From: Brachionus manjavacas
Lineage: Eukaryota > Rotifera > Eurotatoria > Ploima > Brachionidae
Assembly (NCBI GenBank): GCA_019054805.1
Contig: JAHQIY010000008.1
Location: 1,845,501-1,909,500, forward strand
Direction: 5' to 3'
Length of the DNA: 64,000 nucleotides
The notes under the pieces are model-generated. The model saw nothing but the letters and a program-made list of their open reading frames with translations. It had not been told where the DNA came from and ran no database searches. A program made the translations under genes and the position numbers. This document shows, piece by piece, positions 48,901-57,800 of the stretch (positions are counted from its first letter, which is position 1; each line of letters begins with the position of its first letter).

Positions 48901-51900
48901 TAAAATGAATTTCTTTCAGAGTTGTTTAAAAGTCTTTAAAAAAAGTCCAAGTCTTTAAAAAAAAAGTCAAAGTCCAGACTTTTTTTTTTTATTTTCTTCA
49001 AAGTCCAAGTCAGGACTGGTTCAATGTGTTTTTACCATTTTTGTGGTCTATTTGCTTCAGGCCAACTTTTGTTCCATTTCATACGCCAATTTTTGCTAGT
49101 GTTGGATACGGTCAAAACAAACCGGTCCATTACACGGACGATTTTTTAAACAATAAAATAAACAGTCTGAATTAATCGGGCGGCAAAAAAGCCGGCCAAC
49201 ATTTAGGAAGGCGGTCTTTCAGCTTGGCAGTCAAAATTGTGGACTGCTAAGCTGAAAAAATATAAAAATAAGATAATAAAAAAAAATCAAAGTTTTTGGT
49301 GGTTCTTATGAAAAAAAAAAAAAAAAAAGTCTTGACTTGGACTTGACTTGAGACTTGTGACTTTTAAACAACTCTGATTTCTTTTCATTTTAGGGTTGAT
49401 CATATTTAATAATGACGAATCTATTTGTGATATCCGTATTTTAATAAAATACCAAATTAATCCAATTTTCAAAATTAAAGAAAAATGCTCTTTTAAACCA
49501 GACTTGGGAAAAAGTCAAAATTTTTAAGCCATTTTAAAATCTACAAGTCAAGTCATTTAACAAGATTTTTTTGAAATTAAAAGGGCTCTTAAAAAAATAT
49601 ATGAAAAATGATTAAATATTTAGAGATCGATCAAGATAAATTTTAGTCGATTTGAAAAATTACATTAGTAAGGCTTTCTATTTTAGGGTTAAATCATTCT
49701 AAACTTCAAATATACAAGTCAAATGACTTGACTAAACTTTGACTTAATAACTTTTGAGTAGCTCTGTTTAAAACAATTTAGCACAAAATTGATTAAAACC
49801 AACATATTAAAGAATAAAAAAAAAACAGAGTTGTTTAAAAGTACCAAATTAAAGTTCAAGTCATTAAAAAAAAAGTCTAAGTCCGGACTTTTTTTATTCC
49901 CGTAAACACTCGATAATTATCCCGGTACAATTCCCATATTTTTGAATTTATGCGAATGTTATAATAACCCATTTTAATTTTTTTAAAAAATTTTAAAGTC
50001 TGGACCTCAAAAACCTGATTTTCAATCAACATCTGGCTTAAATTTAGAACTAAACAGGTCTAAAATCAAAATTGTACCGATCTAATTTACCTCCCAAAAA
50101 TGGGTTATTATAAGATAAGCATAAATTCAAAAATATGGGAATTGTACCGGGATAAGTATCGAGTGTTTACGGGAATAAAATTATTCAAAACTGAAATTAA
50201 TCTTTTCTTTAAAATCTAAATCTCATTCTGCAAAATGGTTTGGTATTTTATTAAAATACGGATATCACAAATAGATTCGTCATTATTAAATATGATCAAC
50301 CCTAAAATGAAAAGAAATTCATTTTATTTCTAAATAAATTTATTTTTAGTCAAGTTTATTCTCTGACTTTAAGTTAAAATTACTTAAATACAAACTGAGA
50401 AATTAAATTGAGATAAACAAATAAATCGCATTTAATTTGATCTTATTCAAATTTTAAAATAAAATAAAATGTGAACATTTGTTTAAAAATTGAGGCTGAA
50501 AATGACTTCAAAAAAAATCCAGGGACAATTAGTGAGATTAAGTCAAATTTGAAATTGATTTTGAAAAAAAAAGTTTGATCCAAACAAACCTAATTAGGCT
50601 AACTTATCTTGACCTAAAGCATCTGAATAAAATAAAAAGATAATAGCTGTCAGTAATCAAGGTGCTGGCCTTTAACTGTGTGAATTCCTAGGGTTAAGAG
50701 GTAAATAGGGTTTCACCCCTTGATTCCGAGAATTCATCCAATTAACGCCAAAAATAACCCATTTGACCGATTTTAACCCGTTTGCCCCAAAATATCGTAT
50801 TATGTTAGATCTGGGATTTAAATAAATTTTATTTTTTGAGAAATTATTCCCTGAATTTTAAATTTCAAATCTTCATAATTAAATAAAACTCTTAAGAAAT
50901 TTGAAAAAAATATTGAAAATTCTTTTTTTAACTTTAGAATAATTTATTTATTTTTTTAACTGGACCGAGCTAATGGTCCTTCAATATAAAAATATATGAA
51001 AAAAAACTCAAATAATTCATTTAGATTTTTAAATCTATATTAAATAGTTGAAAAACTGGGTATTGTGAAAAATATTCTTGACCTCAGGTTTTTTCAATAT
51101 TTTTTTTTTTTATTTTTTTAAATATCAAAAATTAAATCTCAATTTCGTTTATTCAAAAATTATTTTTTAAAATTTGTAAAAACTAATTGTGAAATAGTTA
51201 AATCCATATCGATTAAAAAAAATTTTTGATGAAATTAATTTTTTTATTCCTTTTGAATACAAAAAGAGTAATTTTTATAAAAAACTTAAATTTTCTAGGC
51301 AATCGGGTGAAAATCCGGCTAACCGTGTTAATATGCGTGGCAATCCTACTAAAAAATGTGGAAATTAGGTTAACCCTATAAACTCAGTTGCCCCTTACCT
51401 AGTTTTAACTATAAAATTGCAGTTACAACATAATTTTGAATTTAAATTTAATTTTAAAATAGTTCTAAAAGATATAGATGCTTAATAAAATAAGAAAGTT
51501 TGAAAAGTAAAATTGTTTCTTTTTTAGAGAGGGAGAGATCACGGAATCCCGAGTTATGTAAAATACCGACAAATATGTAATTTAAGAGAGGCTAGAAATT
51601 TTGATGATCTACGAAATGAAATATCTAGCAAAGAGGTTCGAGATACATTAAAAAAAATTTACAAAGATGTCCGCAATGTTGACTTATGGGTGGGTGGTAT
51701 GCTGGAAGATGTAGTGGATGGTGCCAAAATGGGACCTACATTTTTGTGTATAATAGCACAACAAATGAAAGCATTTAGAGATGGAGATAGATTTTGGTAT
51801 GAAAATCCGACTCAATTTACACCAGAACAGTTAGCTGAAATAAAGAGAACAAGTTTGGCAAAAATCATCTGTGAAAATGGTGATAATATTGATCATATTC

Positions 51901-52100
51901 AAAAGGACCCGTTTTTGAACGCTAAGTTTCCGAATGATATGTTTAAATGCTCGGAAATAAGAGACATTTCATTAGAGCCTTGGAGAAACTGCTGTCAAAA
52001 AAATCCAGTTGGATTGTGTGGTGAGCCGGCCTACTTCTATGTATCAACTGAATATTCACGAAAAAAAAGACATTTAAATGGAAAAGATAGCTTTTATTGA
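36916..52100 (+). CDS. pxdn: Peroxidasin, 16 coding exons
   Basis: Exons: 36916-37076, 37131-37202, 37266-37337, 37389-37460, 37518-37661, 37715-38020, 38066-38226, 38264-38401, 40775-40887, 40937-41093, 41152-41268, 41320-41505, 44395-45866, 48195-48358, 48415-48682, 51528-52100. All phases agree and give 1,391 residues. Order: signal peptide ([15 protein letters not shown]), LRR N-cap, LRRs with one repeat per 72-base exon, LRR C-cap ([15 protein letters not shown]), four Ig domains, and an animal haem peroxidase domain. The last has the distal-His motif WGQFLDHD (about residue 868), catalytic-Arg region [12 protein letters not shown], proximal-His motif [10 protein letters not shown], and [14 protein letters not shown]. 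Peroxidasin is secreted and forms the sulfilimine cross-links of collagen IV using hypobromous acid. The C-terminal VWC domain of vertebrate PXDN is absent; the protein ends soon after the peroxidase domain. An AG lies four bases before the ATG. Introns 8, 12, 13 and 15 are swollen with repeats. Confidence 0.95.
39601..39675 (-). mobile_element. End fragment of the GGTTTTGTG MITE family
   Basis: Ends TACTGAATTTCACAAAACC, the right terminus of the 5448-5807 copy. It is preceded by the arm sequence AAGTTATTCAATTTTTTAAA. Only one arm remains. It lies in peroxidasin intron 8. Confidence 0.75.
40110..40448 (-). pseudogene. Broken paralogue of the Gly/Tyr-rich secreted peptide gene
   Basis: Read on the minus strand, a start at 40448 opens MISKFLI, parallel to MTSKFTL of the intact gene at 61687. 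The remainder of the signal peptide ([14 protein letters not shown]) is in another frame. The Gly/Tyr-rich body ([15 protein letters not shown], then [14 protein letters not shown]) is in a third register. At least two frameshifts therefore separate start, signal and body. The ending YKRR and the YGYGYPTY unit match the intact gene. It lies antisense in peroxidasin intron 8. Confidence 0.8.
41640..43700. mobile_element. MULE-like relic with inverted arms and clustered ATCAGTAT motifs
   Basis: Two near-identical inverted arms, 42211-42366 and 42946-43101, share GTAATCTACGCCCTCAAAAA and ACACCCAGGGTTCCAAAAAT. The right arm runs into a coding relic (43084-43344, reading [19 protein letters not shown] and [13 protein letters not shown]). 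After breaks it ends near 43445-43500 with a basic GRPK-like tail ([12 protein letters not shown]). This resembles MULE C-terminal ends. Outside, 41680-41890 and 43600-43690 carry repeated GATCAGTAT or its inverse, which could be subterminal binding sites. Outer termini were not determined, and the arms may belong to a different nested element. It lies in peroxidasin intron 12. Confidence 0.55.
42367..42530 (+). repeat. Dispersed repeat, second copy of 34903-35063
   Basis: Lies between the inverted arms of the 42211-43101 structure. It shares GTTGTTCTTTAAGACTCAAA, ATTCTGAAAGAGCATAAAAT and GTGTGGCGGTTTTTGTTGG with the 34.9 kb copy. Confidence 0.75.
46140..46960 (-). mobile_element. TIR-element relic with FAR1-like and PHD-like zinc-finger frame
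   Basis: The minus-strand frame 46640-46252 is open for about 125 codons and ends in TGA. It has no start codon. Its N-terminal part ([20 protein letters not shown], then [27 protein letters not shown]) resembles the FAR1/ZSWIM3-type DNA-binding region of MULE transposases. The C-terminal part ([17 protein letters not shown], then [10 protein letters not shown]) is a PHD-like C-x2-C...H-x2-C...C-x2-C finger. TTTATTTTCACGTAAA near 46147 and its inverse near 46850 may be terminal repeats; TTTATTTTCAGATAA occurs on both sides as well. Boundaries are approximate. It lies in peroxidasin intron 13. Confidence 0.6.
48917..49376. mobile_element. Non-autonomous hAT-type element carrying an exon-like block
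   Basis: Terminal inverted repeats CAGAGTTGTTTAAAAGTC and GACTTTTAAACAACTCTG are perfect over 18 bases. The flanking eight bases ATTTCTTT are duplicated (48909-48916 and 49377-49384). The 8-base duplication and CAGAG termini are hAT features. The other arm of the surrounding inverted repeat shows the unoccupied site (GAAAAGAAATTC). Inside, about 49025-49270 is much less AT-rich than the rest. After TTTGCTTCAG (49060) it has a 37-codon frame, 49062-49175, ending in TAA. The frame includes [20 protein letters not shown]. It looks like a captured terminal exon with part of an intron and a 3' UTR. The source gene is not in the window. Confidence 0.8.
49829..49892 (+). mobile_element. hAT-type MITE end fragment
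   Basis: Starts CAGAGTTGTTTAAAAGTACC and continues with AGTCTAAGTCCGGACTTTTT, as in the element at 48917. It is cut off where the palindromic element at 49893 begins. A facing right-end fragment ends near 49769 (TTTTGAGTAGCTCTG). Confidence 0.6.
49893..50180. mobile_element. Short TIR element starting TTCCCGTAAACACTCGAT
   Basis: Inverted arms of about 80 bases: TTCCCGTAAACACTCGATAA, ATCCCGGTACAATTCCCATA and AATAACCCATTTT at the left, with their inverse at 50097-50180. The central 120 bases are unique. No clear target duplication was seen, so superfamily is unknown. It appears nested in or next to the hAT fragment at 49829. Confidence 0.7.
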
Positions 52101-54822
52101 TATTTGAAAATTATTTTTGAATAAGAAAAATTAGATTTTTAAAATCCATTTATTAAGTGTAATTTTTTTAGATGTAAGAAAAATATGTCATAGTTCATTT
52201 TAAAAATTCAAATAATTCAAGACTTAAAATCAAATTTTTTCAAAAAAATGTAAATATCAAAAAATTTTCCTTTAGAATAAATTCTTAAATATTAATTGCT
52301 TTCGTCTTAAAAAAAGTTTTAATCAGACTATTTAAAAATCAAATGTGTGAAAATCTTAGCTAAAAAATTAAGCATGAAAGAAAAAACTTTGCACGCTTAT
52401 TAAAAATGATACGAATAATTTTCCCACGCCTAATACAAAATTTACTTTTTTCAGAAATAAAAAAATTAGACAATAAAATCTAATTAAAACGACTAATTTA
52501 AATCGACATTTACTTTAATATAGTAAATTTATTATGCTGTTAGCTACTTGTTTAAGTATTGAACAAATCAAAAAATAAAAAAATTGGGGTACCAAATCTT
52601 TAAATTTCTCTTATATTTCATATCTTAAGTCACTATTTATTTTTTAATCTAAAGAAGCTATAGCGCGACACAGATAAAAAAAAGTTGGAAGACCAAAAAA
52701 AAATAAATAACTTGTCAATTTTCATAGATTTTTTTTTATTTGTTTCTTAATTGATTTTAATTAAAATATATTTTTGTAACACTTATTTTTTGATCTTGAA
52801 AACCAATATCAGGTAATTAAAATGAGTATCAGTAATTGAAAAATCTGATCTTGAATTTCACTGATCTTGAAAATTGAAGATCATTGATCTTGAGTTTTAA
52901 CAGACCCCAGATAAACATATCTATCATCTATAAATGATTAATAATTAATAGTTAAAAATTTTCAAAATAAAATTTTTTTTTATAAAAATTTTTCTCATTA
53001 TTTTACTTAAAAAATTATTTTTCTTCAAAGTCAAACCTGCCATTTTAACTGAATTTTTTTTCCTTGATTATTTTTTATTAAAATATTTATTCTCAAAAGC
53101 TACAAAAAAAAGAAAAAATGAAAAATTATGTTCAAAAATTAATTCAAAAGACAAATAAATTTTTAAAACTAGCAAAATGAATCATCAATAAATCTGTAAT
53201 ATTTATATTTTTCCTTAAAATTTTTTATCTTTTTTTAATTTCCATTTTCTTAAACATTCACTTTTTTTCTATTTACGTAATCATTTGAATAGAGTGACAT
53301 GTAATAAAAAATTAACACATTTTAAAACTACAAACAATTGTTAAAGCTTATATAAAATTCTTTATAAAATGAAAATTGAATTAACTTTATTTTTTAACTA
53401 TGTTAAAGTTGGAGGTTTTTTTTTAGCATGGGTCAAATTTATTCATTTTTTAAGACATGTCATTAAAATTGAACATTACTCTTTTTAAAAACAATGCTCA
53501 TTTTTTAGTGACATGTCACTAAATTCGGATAATTACGTTATGACAGTTCATCATTACCTCAACTTTTTAACTCTAACAATAATTCCATACAAAATGTTTC
53601 TCTATTATGAACATTTACTAAATTAATGATGATTCTTTAAGAAATTTTCACTAAATCTTTATTTATATAAAAATTTTATTTTTTTTGCCAAATCAAAAAA
53701 AAATTATTTTTCCAATTGTCCAACCTACCATGATTTTGTATCAATTTTTTTTAGAATTTAAATGAAAAATTATTTAAAAATACAGTGGTGTTCCGGATTT
53801 AGTAATTTACGATAATTTACGTAAAAAACAGTAAATTTACCGAATTTTACGTAAATTTCTTGATTTTACGTAAAATTTGGTAAATTTCGATCATTTTACG
53901 TAAATTTATGTAAAAAAAAAAATGTCCAAAAAATTGAAATAATTTGGCACTTTTTAAAAAAAAATGAATTTTTGTTATCCTTCAATGTTTATTTTCAAAA
54001 TTATGAAAAAAAAAATTACCATAATTTACGTAAATTTTGGTAAAATGTAATCAATTTAATGGTAAAAAATAGTAAAAAATGGTAAAAAATGATTATTTAA
54101 AATTTTAAATTTGAAAAAATTTTTTTATTAGGTTGGTTATAATTTTTCAAACACTTTAAGGGTGAAAAATTAATTTTAATTTTCTTTTATTTTTATTATT
54201 TTTGTTGAAAGGCAAAGATTTAAGTAGAGAGCGCATTAGGGTATTTGAAATTGTTAAAAGAGAAATACCAGGTCAAAAAGATCAGAGATTAATGATTTAA
54301 AAATTATTAAATAGTTTTTTTATTTTTTTTTAATTTTTGAAGGAGCTTTAGAAATAGCTTAGAATTTTCTCTGATCTTTTTGACCTAGTATCTATTTTTG
54401 AAGGAAAACTATAAAATAAATAGGGGAAAAAGTTGATCTTCGACTGACTAAAATTTATCTCTCAAACAAGTAAATCCTTAACTGAAAATTATTCTAATTT
54501 TAAAATAAATCAAAAGATTTATTTAGAATATTATTTTAATTGATAATAATTCATATATAGCAAATATGTATCTATAAAGAAATTTTTTTAGACAAAGCCA
54601 TCATTAGCTTTAATTTTGAAACCAAAAAATATTGCTTACCTTGGGTAAAATTTTCTATTTTTCTTATGGGACTTCAAATTTTAATAATGTAACAAAATGT
54701 CATTTAAATCTAAATAACTTTATTAAAAATCGAGTTATTTTTAAAGAATCAGCGATACTTGTTTGTCTAAATAATATCTATAACAATAAATATAAAAAAA
54801 ACTTAAAAATAAAATTTAAAAA
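52101..54822. other. Intergenic sequence between peroxidasin and the coiled-coil gene
   Basis: No exon supported. Contents: a retroelement-tail-like segment near 52650-52690, a cluster of GATCTTGAA/TGATCTT motifs at 52790-52905, and a TTTACGTAAA-rich patch at 53770-54110 listed separately. The frame at 54632-54844 is low complexity. Confidence 0.4.
53770..54110. repeat. Patch rich in TTTACGTAAA palindromes and GGTAAA repeats
   Basis: TTTACGTAAA or a one-off variant recurs at least five times between 53808 and 54035, with interspersed TTTACCGAATTTTACG and TTTGGTAAA. The right part is GGTAAAAAATAGTAAAAAAT-type repeats. This may be the subterminal region of an unknown transposon or a degenerate satellite. 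Confidence 0.6.
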
Positions 54823-57800
54823 TTATTTATTTTCAATAAAGTGAAATTCTTTTGGATCTTTATTAATCATTTTTAGCAAATAATTTTCCATATTTCCAAG
54901 TTCACTATACATTTTGTTAATAACAGATCCGACTTGGTTCTCTCTGTTCTTAGTGGTATCCAATAGAGTCGCAAGTCTATTGACCAGATCATTATCTTGC
55001 TCTTTGAAAAAATCCTTCAACTCTTCATCGGACTTCCAGCCGCTTAGCAATTGCTGGTGCAGTTTTTGATACTCGATCTCTAATTCATCTTGGGTCGTCA
55101 AATGATCAACTGCAAACTTATCCATGTACTTAAACTCGGGCTCAAATGCTTGTATCACCTCAGCAAATTTATTGTTTTGATCCTTGATTGTTTGCATCTT
55201 TAATCCAGTCTTGAGAATTTTATCTTCCAGCTCGACTGATTCTGCCTTTTGTTTTTTCATTTTTTCCAATGATTCAGCTCTTTTTGTCTCGAGAACAAAT
55301 TCTAACTCATCCTGAAATCAAAATTAAATTTCAAAATATTTTCTTCAAATATAAGTACCCTCGAATCATTATGTTCCTTTATTTGCTGTTTGACTTGGAT
55401 AATTTTGTTTTCAAAATTATTTTTTCGTGTTTTGGCATCTTCAGATAGATAAATGATATTTATGGTATTTTTGGTATGCCAAAAAATTCACGTTTTCTAA
55501 TTTTTTAAACTAAAATTTTACCAAAAAATAATTCTGTATTATTTTTGCATGAAATGGTTCCCAGTTGGGACAAATGTATCTTCAATTAAAAAATCATGTT
55601 TGCTTTATTTTAAAATAATCCGAATGCATTAAGGTCTAGCTGTTTTCTTCTGGCTAGAATTTAAGTGAGGTCTCGTGCGTTTATTTTTAATTATTGATGT
55701 TTGTGTGTATGTATAAATAAAAAGATCAAAAGAGGTTATTTAAATTGAATTAAAGAATTCAAAAAAATTAAATGTAATAAATTTGCTTAGCAATTCGATC
55801 CAAAATAATAAACTAACTAAAAAAACGCAAATTTTTTGTCGCCCTCTAAAAATTAGTGCCTTACTTATCACAGATTTTCGCGTTTCTTCATAATCTTTGC
55901 ATTTGTCTCTATAAAGTTTACATAAGTTCTTGTACTTAGGCTCCAATTCATTTAGTTCAATAAGATTTTTGTCATTTTCAGTGGTGTAAAAGCTATATTC
56001 TTTTTCCAAATTGCTCAAATTAGCTTCCAAATCTGATTTCATTCGGCCATAGATTGTAATAGCTTCATCCACTTCAGTTGTCAACCTATTTTTTTCTTTA
56101 TCATTATGATTAATAATTTCATTCAATGATTTTTCCTAAAACAACTTTAAACTTTTTTATCTAAATTTTTGATAATTTTAAATTACTTTTTGCTGTAGTT
56201 CGGTCGTTCTGCTTTTATTTGAATTCATAAAAGTATCAACCGAAGATTGAAAAATAATCAAATTGGCATTAAAAGCCTCAATTTCGCCCAATTTAGCTTC
56301 ACGCTCAGCTTGTTTAATCAATCGTGTCTCTCTTTCATGTTTTAGTTGATCTTTACACTGCTCAGCTTCTCGCTGCAGCGAATCCATTACTTGACTTAGT
56401 AAAAAGTTAACTAATTTATTTAGAGAGTTTTTTTTTTTAAATTATCTTTATTTTTTAATTAAAAAAATTAAAACTTAGTATTATTTTTGAATGATTTTTT
56501 GGGAACCGTTTTTGAAAACCATTAAAAAATGGAGAAGAAACTGACACTATAAACAAAGGCGTATTATTTTTTAATGACTCTAATTTATTAAAAATAATTT
56601 CTAATTTTATCACTAATTTTACTTAAAGATCTTACTTTTAAAAATAACATGCCAAAATTTCTTATTCTATTTAATAAAACTAATTAACAATTCTCTCAAT
56701 TCTCTTATTAAAAATATCTTTAAAGTCTAATTGTATTGCATGCTAAACAACGATGTTTTTTCCTATTTCTTTTAGGCTTTTGACATAAAAAAATTAAATA
56801 CCTAAATCAATAAATAGTGAAATTTTAATTTGATTTTATAAATCATTTAAATAATTTAAATGTCTAGCCAAAACACGTTTTTTAGTATAATAAAATTACT
56901 GCACTTACTGAGCTTCTTCATGTTCGATATCTTCAGATTCGCTAAGTAATTCCTGTTTAAAATCATTTAATTTAATATTTTGATTTTTAGAAAAGAAAAT
57001 TTTGATTTAAATTATTTTTATTCAAACCCAAGAAAAATAAATAAGTATTTGAGAGTTTACCGATAAAGAAATAAATATAAATTTTAAACAAATAAGGTTT
57101 ATAAATTACAAAATGAATAACTTCAGCACTTTTGGATAGAATGATTCATAAAACTACAAAAAAATTAAATTCTAATCAGGATTTTCCAAGTTAATTTTAT
57201 GGTCCAGGAATGAATGTTCCAAACTAGACCAATTTAAACAATACAAACATTTTAAATTAAAATCTTAAATCGAAATTGAACAAAAAAATTTAAAATTAGC
57301 TTTGCAGATTTTAATGAGTAGATTACTTACTCAAAATAAAAAGACTAAAACTTTAAAAGGTCTTATCAAAAATTTAATTTGATTTTTCGAAAAAATTCTT
57401 AATAATTATTATTCTGATTTGTTTGCTTTTATTTAAAAGCTTTACTTTTTTCACTTAAACAAAAATGGTCCTAAATATAAATCTAAAAAAGCTTAATAAA
57501 AGTAAAATTATGAAGTAAAAAAAGAATTGATACAAAATACGAAATATTTTTTTTAATAATGGACATGGGGCATAGGGCAATATGAAAAAATATCAAAATT
57601 TTGAATTCTACGATATCTTCCTAAGAATTTGACGAGCTGAACCCAAAAATATCAAAAATCTGAAAATCGGAATTTTAATTTCGTTTCTAAAGATATTTTT
57701 ATTTTTTGTAAAAAAACGTTTTCTTAAGGCTTTTTCATTTTCAATAATTGAAGAATCATTTTCGGAAATCGGACAACTTGTTCTATTTTGTTTTAATTTT

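Larger units (their letters stand above)
48736..50490. repeat. Large inverted repeat in peroxidasin intron 15
   Basis: The right arm 50241-50490 is an inverse copy of the left arm 48736-49455. The left arm is split by the 460-base hAT-type element at 48917-49376. Shared blocks include ACAAATGTTCACATTTTATT, TAACTTAAAGTCAGAGAATA and GATATCCGTATTTTAATAAA. Identity is high apart from small indels. The uninterrupted right arm preserves the empty site of the hAT insertion. Confidence 0.9.
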
